A DNA stretch of 64,000 nucleotides. Source: Magicicada septendecula (Eukaryota; Arthropoda; Insecta; Hemiptera; Cicadidae). Both the position numbers and the translations under genes were made by a program. The stretch spans positions 42,892,844 to 42,956,843 of the forward strand of contig CM068370.1 in assembly GCA_034769895.1 (NCBI GenBank), written 5' to 3'. This document shows, piece by piece, positions 1 through 11,278 of this stretch; position 1 is the first letter of the stretch, and each line of letters begins with the position of its first letter. Under the pieces are notes generated by a model. The model made no database searches. It worked only from the letters and a program-made list of their open reading frames with translations, and had not been told where the DNA came from.

Positions 1-204
1 CTTCCTGTTGATAAAATTTTTCGTATTTTTATATTTCAATTTTTCGGTTTCTGAAATTAATAAATAAATGCCAAATGCACAACCGGCTACTCACTGTAAT
101 CTTAACTATAAGAAAATAAAACATAAATGATAAAGAAGGCACGTGCCAACATTGACTTGCACACAGAAAAACAGTAATGAAAGAAAAACGGTGTTAGTGT
201 GTGT

Positions 205-510
205 GAATAATTTTCAAAGCACTCAACATCGAAAATACACAAAATACTAATACATACACCACAATCACACACAATAAAACCAATTTAAAGTACCAGAAGC
301 CAACAGGAAGCCACAATAACAACCAACCAACACACGTGTACTTCACCAGACACAAAATCCGGAAGGCTGAGGATGGGTACAAAATGGTACCCGAAACATG
401 TTCCTAATAAGGAAAGAAATATCTTGAGGTAGATTCATTATAAAAATTAAATATAATATATACATCAAGAAACGGACTGTAGCAAAAAATGTTTGAATAT
501 ATATACACAT
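205..510 (+). pseudogene. Penelope-like element (PLE) 3' fragment
   Basis: The plus strand matches the C-terminal tail and 3' region of the PLE pieces at 41783-42205 (minus) and 42300-42615 (plus). The shared reading includes ALNIENTQNT, a run of Thr/Asn-rich residues and a tail ending near a stop at about 410. At 367-397 the DNA reads CTGAGGA, T, then a stem GGGTAC/GTACCC with a 6-nt loop, then GAAAC. This is a hammerhead-like core also seen at the equivalent position of the other copies. Similarity continues to about 510 through an AT-rich 3' flank. It is 5' truncated, and no GIY-YIG residues remain. PLE assignment rests on the better preserved copy at 41821-42201. Whether the motif cleaves is unknown. 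Confidence 0.6.
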
Positions 511-872
511 AATCAAGGCATGCAGCTTAATATTGCAAAGAACCAAATAAATATAATAAATACATAATAATATTGACTATTTACTGATTTTAGGGTATCT
601 CTTTATACGAAGCTCTCATAAACAAACATTCATAAATAAACATGAACGTAGCCAGCAAAACAATATGCAATCAATAATTGATTATTATCTAATAACATCA
701 CACGAAACAGATGTCACAATGGGAGAGGTTAGAACCTATAGAGATGCGGACTGCGAGTCCGACTTACATTGTTCTATAATTTAATAAATAATCTATAATA
801 AACTATATTCTATAATGTTCCCGAACATTCTGTACTCTATTTGCACATTTGGGATCTAGACCTTACGGTAAT
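511..872. other. AT-rich stretch, no gene seen
   Basis: No coding or repeat assignment. A short hairpin, CGGACT-gcg-AGTCCG, lies near 746-761 in a slightly more GC-rich patch. I found no complete tRNA cloverleaf around it. Confidence 0.4.
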
Positions 873-1160
873 TCATTCTGTGTGAATAACCCCGTCTGAT
901 AGAGCTTGTATCTGGGTCTGAATTTGTGAGGACAGTTCCGACTGGGTCTGAAATTGAGTCTCATTTCGTTCTGACTGAGCCTAAAATTGATCCTGACTTT
1001 GTTCTGACCGGGACTGAATTACTGCCATTAATTTATTAAACATATCGCTTACCTGCGTTTTCTTTGCGGTAAGCGTTGCTTCGACAGTTATGAAGAATTC
1101 ATCCAGATTCTCACCCTTATCTCGTATAGCCTGTTCGAAACGTTCAGGTCGGCCTTAGTT
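873..1160 (-). pseudogene. Degenerate Gln/Ser-rich coiled-coil ORF, possibly gag-like
   Basis: Read on the minus strand, one frame runs from about 1160 to a stop at 873-875 with one internal stop. It contains ERFEQAIRDKGENLDEFF followed by repeated Gln/Ser/Glu blocks such as QSRSEQSQDQF, QSERNETQFQTQSE and QIQTQIQALSDGV. The heptad-like spacing suggests a coiled coil. The DNA shows a matching short degenerate repeat (gggtctgaaattg, about 27-33 bp period) at 895-1015. The N-terminal part is reminiscent of gag-type proteins of LTR elements, but I cannot place it in a family. An unrelated low-complexity relic is possible. Confidence 0.35.
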
Positions 1161-2764
1161 CCCATTGTTAAAAGCCCTTTTTCTTACAACTTCTAAATTA
1201 TGCCATCTATATTTAAATTACGAAGAAATCACAGCATAAGTAGTCAAAAGGAAACGCAACGAAATATTCCATAGGATGATATACCTGAATGGAAATTGAA
1301 GGTGAGTTGATTGAATGGAAGACTATTATATACCTGAATAGATGAATAGACAAAAATACATACGCGTATATCAACAAAGGCTTGATTAACAACTCAAAGG
1401 GAAAGATTGTGTCGATATAAGAGAACGTCACCAGTATATTAAATAGATCACTTGTTAATGGCGCCTCCATCTGCCTCTTCCTTCACACACACACACACGT
1501 GGCTACCAACTACACAGACACACAATACTCCTGCACGCACTACTCTTCCTTCCACGTGCCTCCACCTTCTCAACGGCCGGTCCGCACTGACGTACGACTC
1601 TCCACAATCTCCTTACCATCTGGCTGAAGGGGGCTTGCCCCAGATCAGCCCGAGCCTGGTCCTAACAAGGGCCAGACTCAAGCAACTCCCCCCCAAAATA
1701 TTAAATAGGCAATGCACAAGGCAGCCGGAGAAGTATTAGAGCGCAATGGAGGAAACGTTTGGAAATCGGACAGCAACAGCAGATGCTATAAATCAATCAA
1801 TTATGATATTATCTGACATACTATAATTATCTAAGTATTTTTTAATCTATTGTTTTGAATTTTTTTCAAGCATCATAACTTACAAGCCATTAAGGTCAAG
1901 CTATTTTGCCTGCACTATGTTAGTTATATGGTATTATGTAATTCTGATATTTTACTTTGATTTATCAACGTTGTTTAAAACAACTGTTAAATTCCATGTG
2001 GTACATTATTCATTATTCTACTTATTAAGTATCTAGTAAGCTATTTCCAGGCGTTTTACAAAAAGTTACATTACATATAACAGCTCACAAGAAATTTCAT
2101 AAAATTAGTTTTTCATATTTTGCGGTTTAAATTACAATATTAAATTTAAATTGACGTTTTTTTTCTGCATAATTTTTGGCTATTTTGCTCTATATAGCTT
2201 ATATTAATGTATAATTAACATTAAATATTGTAATTTAATGAATTTAACTGACCGAACTTCTTTTCTATGAATACGTTCAAGTTGTTTTTGGTACGATGTA
2301 GGCCTACCTTAATATGTTGCATTATATGGAACTAAAAAATAATATTAATTTACAAAATAGCATTGTTTTTTAGACTTTTCTTTATTGTTTAAGAAGAGTA
2401 AGAAGCACACGGTAATAATACAAGTTGAAAAATCTTCAAATTGGATAATCCCACATAATAATTGCAGTTAGATTATTTCAGTTGAGGTTAATTTTGAAAT
2501 GTTAATCATCTCTTTTCTAGTGTAAGTTATTATTTAGTGTAGTCTGTATAAGGTTTTAGTGACTGCACAATATATACGTGACAAAATTGTTAGTGATAGG
2601 GCTAATTGGACCTATGAAAGATTGTTTTTTGTTGAATTAAATACATAGCAAGGGCATTAATAAACTTTAACTTGTCACTGTTCACAGTATGTGGTAATTC
2701 CTAGTGCTGTGGATGTAGTGAACATGGGAATGTAAACTTTAGTAATGGGAATAAATATATTAAA
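1161..2764. other. Unassigned region; GC-richer patch at 1465-1745
   Basis: Mostly AT-rich DNA with no supported gene. The patch 1465-1745 is C-rich and includes a short CA run (about 1485-1498). Its plus strand has an open frame of 95 codons with no recognisable domain, so I treat it as non-coding repeat-like DNA. The rest holds scattered A/T tracts only. Confidence 0.4.
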
Positions 2765-3605
2765 ATATGGATGGAGAACCATACATGACTTCTATGTTCA
2801 AAGATTTATATTTAAAGTCGTTTTCGAAATGGAATATTTCTATAGGAATTACTTCTTACTACTTCTTGCTTCAGTCTTAATCACGGCGCTGTAGACACAA
2901 ACGTATACCACCTCACGTTAGCGCACTCGATTTTCACTGATGATGGCAGTCGATGGCACTTCCGAAACGTCTGGTTTTGCAGAAAACATTGGACTACGGC
3001 CAAACAGCCCGGGAAGGAATTTTAACAACAAACTACTTCTTTCAACTATCATTTTCATTTATAGAAAATTACCCTCTCCCCTTCAACTACCCTTTTCAAT
3101 TATAGATATTTCATCTGCCTTTCTACAGTGGTTTGTTATGAACTTCTTTTTAGGAGACTTTTATTATCAAAATTAAGCACTTTACTCTTGTTAAAACATA
3201 AAACGTTACAAGTAAACTACCCCTTACCTTTAACCTATCTCCACCAAAAGCAATAGACCCTGAGTCCTCTACAACTTAGCTACATATGCAAACATTTATT
3301 TGATTCTGTTTGAATTTACGGTAGTTATCGTTCATCATAGAAAAAAATTACTCTTGTTAAAACATAAAACGTTGGAGGTAAACTACACCTTGTCCATAAC
3401 CGATCTTCACCAAAATCAATAAGCCTTGAGTCCTCTACAATTCAGGGATGTATGCAAAAAGTTATTTGATTCTGTTTGAATTTGCTGCGTTTATCGTTTA
3501 CCATAGAAAAAATTCTACACACATACACACAGACAGACAGACACAAGACACACACACACACACACACTCACACACACACACTTTTCGAAAAATGACTTTT
3601 CTTGA
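2765..3605 (+). repeat. R1650 dispersed repeat, internally deleted copy with nested insertion
   Basis: The left end (GGAGAACCATACATGACTTC) matches the left end of the long copies at 35039 and 55325. The right part (3030-3605) matches 36120-36580: Tyr/Pro-like CT-rich tracts, CTTTACTCTTGTTAAAACAT, an interior CA/GA microsatellite near 3525-3582, then TTCGAAAAATGAC. The final hairpin end is missing. The segment 2868-3031 is foreign, a PLE-derived insertion flanked by a 10-bp duplication. A partial internal direct repetition of the block 3180-3350 / 3350-3520 is also visible. Confidence 0.7.
2868..3031 (+). mobile_element. 164-bp PLE-derived 3' unit inserted in R1650, 10-bp target duplication
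   Basis: ACTACTTCTT occurs immediately before (2858-2867) and after (3032-3041) this segment. In other R1650 copies (for example near 36068) the same site occurs once, so the segment is an insertion. It contains CTGATGA (2937-2943), T, an imperfect stem GGCAGT/ACTTCC with a 7-nt loop, and GAAAC (2964-2968). It then has GGACTACGGCCAAACAGC and ends in AATTTTAACAACA. The same 3' blocks recur at 13827-14760, 24530-24640 and, inverted, at 30325-30420. This copy therefore defines the 3' boundary and a minimal retroposed length for that family. It carries no coding sequence, so it needed enzymes in trans. Confidence 0.65.
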
Positions 3606-4274
3606 ATACTTTCCTGAATACTTTTAGTGAATACAAATTTTAGCTACATGTTAAGTTTAGCTAATTAAAACCTCGGTATTAAATACTTTCAAATAAACGT
3701 TTGATATGTTTGACATTGTGTTGGGCGATGAATCTGAAAACTCTCACTTTATACAGACCGATAGATTTCTATTAATAAGTCGAACGTTTCAGGCGGAATT
3801 TTCAAACGGAATCATTAGTACGCGATACAATTTGTCACGATAATTCGGTCTGACGACGGCGAGCGGCGCGGCGGGCGGAGCGGATGCGTCACCCGTCACT
3901 CGTCCACACACACATGCGCCTCCTCCTCCGGTGTGAATGCCCCCCTTCTCAGTGAACTATGAACTTTCGCGGTGTTCACGCGGAATGATATTTGCACTCA
4001 GCGATGTAGTATCGTCGGAATGTTTACTCTCGTATTTTGTGGCACAGTAAGAGGGAAGCTGCTGGCTCAATTCCGCACAAACCGTATTCAAGTACATCTT
4101 TCACCACCTCGAGCTTCGCGCCTCCTCCGTGTAACCTGGGTAAACAGTGTACTTGGGATCGGCGAGCACAGTCACACGTGTAGGCCATCTTACCTTGTGC
4201 GTACGCAAATATACACGAAATCTTGGGCATTTTTTGTGTGTACACTTACAAATATTAAGACGAAAAATTAAAAA
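3606..4274. other. Unassigned; includes CpG-rich block 3845-4200
   Basis: After an AT-rich start, 3845-4200 is strikingly CpG-rich compared with its surroundings: GCGGCGCGGCGGGCGG-type sequence at 3858-3880, followed by C-rich tracts. It contains initiator-like TCAGTGAAC near 3950. Open frames on both strands are under 100 codons and show no domain. A host promoter, first exon or an unrelated GC-rich repeat are all possible. Confidence 0.35.
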
Positions 4275-5098
4275 CTCCGGTATGGAGAACCATGACTTTC
4301 ATGTTGTAAGATTTAGGTTTAAAGTAATTTACTTGAATTCGGTTCAATAATTTCTAAAAAAGATATTCCCCACCTTGTAAACCTAACTTTATGTTTGACA
4401 ATTTGAATGAAATATTTCCATTGAAACAACCTCTTTGTTTACAAAGTAGTACACATATAAATAAAAAATTATCTTCTCCACATTCAACTATCATTTTCAT
4501 GTATAGAAAATTACTCCCTCCCCTTTAACTACGCTTTATATTTATAGATATTTCGTCTATCATTCTACAGTGGATTATTATGATCTTCTTTTAGGATAAT
4601 TTATTTATAAAAATTAAGTACTTTACTCTTGTTAGAACATAAAACGTTGCAGACAAACTACCACTTCCCCTTAACCAATCTTCACCAAAATCAATAGGCC
4701 TTGAATCCTCTACCACTCAGGCACATATGCAAAAAATTATTTGATTCTGTTTAATTTACGGCAGTTATCGTTCGTCATTGAAAAATGACTCTTGTTAAAA
4801 CACAAAACGTTGCAGGTAAACTACCCCTTTCCCATAACCGATCATCACAAAAATCAATATGTCTTGAGTCCTCTACAACTCGGATACATATGCAAAAAAA
4901 ATTTTAATTCTGTTTGAATTTTCAGCAGTTATCGTTTGCCAGAATAATTGTACACACAGACACACACACACAGAGACAATTTTCGAAAAATTACTTTTCT
5001 TCACGTTTGAGGGTAGTACAATCAGAATAAGCCCTTATTTCGAACACGATTTTTTCGCCATCACCATACTTCCATTTCCTTATGGAACATGGAAGTAA
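4275..5098 (+). repeat. R1650 dispersed repeat, shortened copy
   Basis: Begins CCGGTATGGAGAACCATGAC and ends in the terminal hairpin CTTCCATTTCCTTATGGAAC followed by ATGGAAGTAAAAAT. Internal blocks in order: the AAATATTTCCATTGAAAC block, CT-rich TACC motifs, CTTTACTCTTGTTAGAACAT, the ACTCAGG..ATATGCAAAAA block, a second partial copy of that block (4790-4940), a short CACACA tract (4955-4972) and the TTCGAAAAATTAC block. Compared with the 1.65-kb copies it lacks the central segment 35160-36040. It lies head-to-tail with the next copy, which starts 2-3 bp later. Confidence 0.75.
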
Positions 5099-5100
5099 AA

Positions 5101-6110
5101 ATATCGGTATGGAGAACCACACGTGACTTGCATGTTCTAAGATTAGTATTTAAATCATTTACTTGAATTTGGTTCGATAATTTCTAAGAAAATATAGCCC
5201 ACCCTTAAACTATTTATAAATTATTTTCGTTATTTTCACTATTTAAAAAGATTTTTGTTTTTATGGGGTAGTCGTTTAATATAATGTTATTTTTGAGTTA
5301 TTTTGTCTATAAAAATTAGGTACTTTATTCTTATAAAGATATTGAACTACGCAGATAATGATCCCTCCTCCTCAACCGATACCCACCATTAATGATATTT
5401 ACCCTATCATACACTAATCGTTTTATCATATGTAATTTCTAAGGTATCTTATCCTTCAAAATTAAATATTTCTACTTTACTTGATTTCAGCACAGCAATT
5501 TTCAGAAAATCACCCCCTCCCCCTTCAACTAGCCACTCCATTTGTAATTACATCATTTACCATTTTACAGTGGATTAATATGAGTTTATTTTCGGGTCAC
5601 TTATTTATTAAGATTAAGTACTTTACTCTTGTTAAAACATAAAACTATGCAGCTAAACTACCCCTCCCTCTGATAACTGAACAACCTGGTTGCCTGGCAA
5701 CAAAATTATTTTATTTTTAACAATTACTATTGTTTGAAAAAGTTTATATGATTGTTTTATGTACTTTACTCTCGTCAAAACGTAAAACGTAGCAGTTGAA
5801 CTACCGCTCCCCCTGAACCAATCTTCACCAAAATCAATAGACCTTGAGTCCTCTACAACTCGGGCGCATATGCAAAACATTATTCGATTCTGTTTGAATT
5901 TGCAGCAGTCATCATTTGTGACACCACATTTGAGTCATTACACACAGACACACAGTTAGATACACATACAGACACACAGACAGACACTTTTTGGAAAATG
6001 ACTTTTCTTCATGTTTTAAGGGTAGTACGATCAGAATCAGCCCTTATCTGGAATACGATATTTTTCGCGATCACCATACTTCTATTTCCTTACGGAACAC
6101 GGAAGTAAAA
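5101..6110 (+). repeat. R1650 dispersed repeat, second tandem copy
   Basis: Starts TCGGTATGGAGAACCACACG directly after the preceding copy and ends at CTTACGGAACACGGAAGTAA. The middle (5210-5560) is divergent. Two partial copies of the CTTTACTCTTGTTAAAACAT block occur (5620 and 5765). The interior microsatellite is a short CACA/GACA tract at 5941-5985. The tandem pair could result from insertion next to an existing copy or from unequal exchange. Confidence 0.7.
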
Positions 6111-6614
6111 ATAAAAACTCCCGACAAACAATTTTTGCTCTGGAAGTATATACGGTACCTTATGTCCAGTAAAAGGAAGTACAAAAAATGTTTAGAATAA
6201 AATGTGAAAGATATAATTGACGGATTTAAATATTATTAAGTCGGCAATGTCACCACTTAACTGTGTTACATTTTAATAACATTTTAGTCCGCCAAGTAGA
6301 TTTTAAATTCTTTTCTTCTGAAATATTCGCAGCAATAAATTGCAAAGATGTAAACGTGAGCTGTAAAATGTGAACTTTACGTGTAAATAAATAACAATAT
6401 GTCTAGTACTAATTTATAATACATCAAATGTATTCATAGCACTATACTGTGAAGGCATTATGAAATTTTGATATGGGTATTCGTGGTACAACCACAGTTT
6501 CTTACTATAAGTCCATACAGCTTCATAATCTGTCTATGGATGTATCCAAACAACAGGCAAAAAACAGGTATCTACATGTAGAGGCTAGCATTAATTTGCT
6601 GCTCATATTTAACT
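6111..6614. other. AT-rich stretch, no gene seen
   Basis: No supported coding or repeat feature. TTTGATATGGGTATTCGTGG-type unique sequence lies near 6470. Confidence 0.4.
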
Positions 6615-6618
6615 GTAT

Positions 6619-7153
6619 TGTTACGACGGTCTACTGATCGTCGTAGGTACAGTGGAAAACAAAATAAGTACAAGACACCAATTAAGTCACTAATCACCAG
6701 CTTTAATTTTCACAGTTAACAGTTCGTAATTAACAACACAGTCTCTTATAACAAATCAAATAAAAAAAATGTTCACACGCAAATAAATGTCAACTAATAT
6801 TAAGACAAAATTGTATTACAATACCGTCCGATTATAAAACACAACACTTGACTAATAACCACTTGAACGCGCATAGTAATATCGCCCGATAATAACTCGA
6901 ACCGCACTTTAAATATATCGCCACTTTACTAAAACTTAAGGCCGCTGCCGCCATGTATTTAAACCTCCGCCCACAGACCAGAACGTTCCAAATTGCGTCT
7001 TAGGGATTAATTGCGGCCTTGACACAGTCCGCGCGGCTGGCGGCTTCGAGAAAATTCTCGCGAATGCGTCTAGTCACGTACGCCACACAAATTAGAGCGA
7101 GATTCTTCTGGCACATTCGACAAACACGTAGATTGTTCTGTGATGTCGTAACA
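6619..7153 (-). mobile_element. Solo LTR of an LTR retrotransposon (family L), minus orientation
   Basis: A 535-bp segment bounded by TGTTACGAC and GTCGTAACA, so it has the TG...CA ends and short inverted termini of an LTR. Flanks are GTAT at 6615-6618 and GTAT at 7154-7157, a 4-bp target duplication. It is the reverse complement of the LTRs at 56890-57444 and 58695-59213. Shared parts include CACAGAACAATCTACGTG near the 5' end, TTAGTCACTTAATTGG-type sequence, and a TATA-containing promoter-like stretch. Because the duplication directly flanks a single LTR and no internal region is present, this is a solo LTR left by LTR-LTR recombination. A 4-bp duplication fits, but does not prove, Ty3/Gypsy-type integration. 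Confidence 0.85.
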
Positions 7154-7157
7154 GTAT

Positions 7158-7904
7158 GTACTCACAATGTTCATGGAACTAATGTGAACTGTTGTTTATT
7201 AATCTACATCTTATTATATAAAACTCAACGTCTGAGGATTTATGGGTACTGAATACAAATCCACACCGTTACACTTGACTGCCACAAAATTTTGCACAGG
7301 TAACCTTTGACCCAAGGCAAAAATTACTGTCTAACTTGAAATTTGATATTTTGCCCCGTTCGCACGATTTAGGCCCTTTTAATTATGCCTTTTCGTTGAC
7401 GCGTATAAAGATGTCATCAACACCATGGAGACCATAATTAACTACCATAGTAACAAGTAAATAAACAAAAGCTATTTAGCGGCATCAGAACTGTACATTT
7501 ATCCATTCCTGCAGTAGATTTTCGATGTTTTATATACAATATGCGATTGAATCGACATATTACGATGTGGAAAAGAAGAAGTTTACGAATTGTAAATTGT
7601 CCTATTACTTAATGGAAAGCGAAAATACGTGTTGTTTTCATTTGTGAGGTTGGGTGACAACGGTTTTTAGTTTTTAGTTTACTGCTGAAATAAATAAAAG
7701 CCATGGTTGCGGAAAACATAAAGTTTAATGTGTTATACAATGCTTCTAACACAGTAACACTTAAAATAATGAATTTAGCGTTTCTGATTTAACAGGTACT
7801 TTATAAATATCTCCAAAGGCTTTATAAACGGGTATTTTAAATCTTCAGAGGCTGTTGCACCAACATAATAATTTGGTACAAGTTAAAATAGTACAGTGAA
7901 AAAC
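7158..7904. other. Unassigned; contains dispersed repeat G (about 7535-7690, minus)
   Basis: The segment 7535-7690 is the reverse complement of 37475-37632 at high similarity. Shared stretches include ACAACACGTATTTT and AATAGGACAATTTA, so it is an interspersed repeat of unknown class. Nothing else in the stretch is recognised. Confidence 0.5.
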
Positions 7905-8290
7905 AGAAACAGTAAGAAAAAGAAGACTAGTATTTTTTGGACGTTTATATATAATGGACGACAATTGGTTAACAAAACAGATCTTTAAATATCTGTGGGG
8001 AAAGAAGTCAACATCAAGTTGAATTAAAGTAGTCAAAAAGGATTTAGAAAAAAATAATTTAAAAGCAAAAGAAGCAATTGAAAGAGAGGTTTTTCGGGTA
8101 AAAGTGTTAAAAATGGAAGGGGTCCAGGGTAGGAGAGAGTAACACGCAGGTTCAAAATGGACTGAAGTCAGTAAGAAGAGACATAGTAAAACGATGAAAG
8201 AATGTTGGAGAAAAAGAAAAGAACAAGGAATAAAGAATTGAAATTGGCATGTGCTCCTTAGAGAGCCGATACAAAAAAAAAAAAAAATTA
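7905..8290 (+). pseudogene. LINE-B non-LTR retrotransposon, 3' end
   Basis: Matches the 3' end of the LINE-B copy at 25330-25734 and the inverted copies at 39670-40060 and 61560-62310. The remnant translation shows RKRRLVFFGRLY-type sequence, the region C-terminal to reverse transcriptase in many LINEs where a conserved GH(V/L)xRM-like motif lies. Frames are broken by stops and indels. It ends with AGAGCCGATAC followed by a poly(A) run (8271-8287), the natural 3' tail of this family. Only about the last 380 bp survive, typical of 5'-truncated insertion. Confidence 0.7.
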
Positions 8291-8905
8291 ATATTAATAT
8301 TAAAGTTTTAAAATTTAGAATGATACTTTATTATTTTATTTTTGAAAAATTAATTTGAATACAACAAAATATTCTTCGTCGTTACGTGTACAGTGTTAAT
8401 TTTATTAGTAAACCTGGACTGAATTAATAAGGAAAAACCATTTTGGATACGTCATACGGGTCATGTGTACACAGTGAATCATATGTACCCCTTACCCAAT
8501 CACTAATAAACAAATATTAACTATATGTATTTACTTAATTCAAAATTTCAGTCTCTATAAGTTAAAAAGTTGCAAACCACCTATACGAGTAACTTTGTCT
8601 ATGTAGAACCCAACGCTTTGTGTGCAATATCTGTTAATCCATAAACGCTTGTATGCTTGCCGACAGTGTTTAGGAGGTATGCATGAATTATATGCTGAAT
8701 AAAATGTTATATTATGTACGTAAATCACGATAAAAGCGTTGTCATTAAATGTATGTAAACCTGTGATTTATATATATTTTTAAAATTTGTAGAAAATTAT
8801 TTGTACTTTTTTTACTGAAAATCGCATACGTCATATACGGCTTACACTGTACAATTATAAAAGAAAATGTTTGCATTAGAAGGTTTACTACGTAATTTTT
8901 CTGTA
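8291..8905. other. AT-rich stretch, no gene seen
   Basis: No supported feature. It is the flanking DNA of the MITE that starts at 8914. Confidence 0.45.
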
Positions 8906-8913
8906 ACTATTTG

Positions 8914-9326
8914 CAGTGGCGTATCTTGAATTTGGCCTTGAGGGGAATCCGGGGTTGGGTCGGCTTCATACAACAGAAAAACAACTTAAGACTAATTAAC
9001 ACTACTATATTTAAAATGGCTGAAATCAGTCCCATTAACGTAAACGGTAATAAGACAATAAAAACACGAGTTATTGAAACATTGTTTAAGAGATACTTAT
9101 TGGCTGAATTGCTTTTTCCTATTTCAAACGTATAGATTAATGCTGTTTAATAAACCTGTTTGTATATTTAAAAAAGAGTTACTACTATATTAGCGAACAC
9201 AGCTGAAAAAAGTAATAAAACAGCCTAAAACTTAAGAGATTAACAAAATTCGCCAACTTTTTTGACCCTCTGCGGAGAGTTGGGTTCGGTCCCGTTGTCC
9301 CCCTCCTCGTATAAATTACGCCCCTA
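8914..9326 (+). mobile_element. hAT-type MITE (family M), copy 1
   Basis: A 413-bp non-coding element starting CAGTGGCGTA and ending TACGCCCCTA, terminal inverted repeats of the kind found in hAT transposons. Flanks are ACTATTTG (8906-8913) and ATTATTTG (9327-9334), an 8-bp target duplication with one mismatch, the size expected for hAT. A second copy in the same orientation lies at 47629-48026. No transposase is encoded, so it is non-autonomous. Confidence 0.85.
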
Positions 9327-9478
9327 ATTATTTGATAGTCGAAGTAGGTTTAATTAGGTAAATTTCAGTTACTAAGAGTAAAGGATGTAATACAAAAAGA
9401 AAATGAAATATAAAATCGAACCATAATTTCGAACATTATACGGGTAGAAGGTCAAAGTTATTAAGTTTCGTTAGAAAT

Positions 9479-10349
<871 letters not shown>

Positions 10350-11278
10350 CTAGACTCTATCACATTCAAACGAGTTCCCTTGAGAAGCCACACAGCGCTT
10401 TAGACGGATTTTTCACTCTTCATATGAGCCCTGGAACTCAGAAACTGGAATCTCCTTCAACTGGTCGGTTATATATATATTTTTTTTAATGTTGTCTATC
10501 GTCACAAAATGGTGTCCTTTAAAATCTTTTTTCAATCTCGGGAAGAGAAAGTAGTCCCAGGGACTCAAATCAGGTGTACAAGGGGGCTGAGCAACAACAG
10601 GAATTTTTTCTTTGCCAAAAACTCATTAACCGATAGTGCTGTGTAACAAGGTGCATTGTCATGATACAGCATCCAGGTGTTGACGATGGCCGGTCTCACG
10701 ATAATAACTCTTTTCCGCAGCATTTCAACAATTTCTCGGTAAACATATTCATTGACAGCCTGTCCTGTAGGCAAAAACTCCTTATGGATAATGCTATTAC
10801 TATCAAAGAAACAAATGAATGTGGTTTTGATTTTGAATTTTGGCATTTTTTAGCTAGAAGATCACGGCTTACTTCCGTCCTGTTGTCTTTCTGTTCAAGA
10901 GTGAGGTTGTCTGGGACCAATTTTGCACAAACTTTTCTGATTCCCAATTCGTTTATCAAAATTTGATAAACTGTAGTGTTTCAAATTTAATTTTTCTGAG
11001 ATGATTTTGACGGTTGATGGACAATCAGACCGCACCAAGTCCCTGATTCGATCAACAGTGTCGTCGTTTCTTGACGTTGACGGTCTTCCAGAGCGTGGAT
11101 CATCCTTAATTGCTTCCCGGCCATCTTCAAATGCTTTAAACCATATGAGAACCTGTGCTGTTGATAAAGCTTCATCTCCATACGCCGTTGTTAATTTTGT
11201 AAGAGCCTCAGTAGCACTGTGCCCGAGTTTAACACGAAACTTGATTGGACAACGTAACTCGTAATTGATGTCACTCAT
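10350..11278 (-). pseudogene. mariner-type transposase, frameshifted and internally deleted
   Basis: Reads from an ATG at 11278 leftwards. The N-terminal part shows the mariner helix-turn-helix region, with WFKAFEDGREAIKDDPRSGR, PSTSRNDDTV and SEKLNLKH. A second frame gives INELGIRKVCAKLVPDNLT. A third gives the catalytic half: FFDSNSIIHKEFLPTGQ, the HDNAPCYTALSVNEFL block holding the second aspartate, then PDLSPWDYFLFPRLK with the third (DD34D type). Frames change near 10970 and 10850. The first catalytic aspartate, normally in a GDE/ETW context, is missing: EVSRDLLA joins almost directly to the block before FFDSN, so some tens of codons were lost. The copy is about 310 codons against about 345 for intact mariners and cannot be active. 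Confidence 0.9.

Noticed and set aside
1452..1739. A 95-codon proline/threonine-rich protein
   Set aside because: No domain, no splice context, and it overlaps CA-rich low-complexity DNA.
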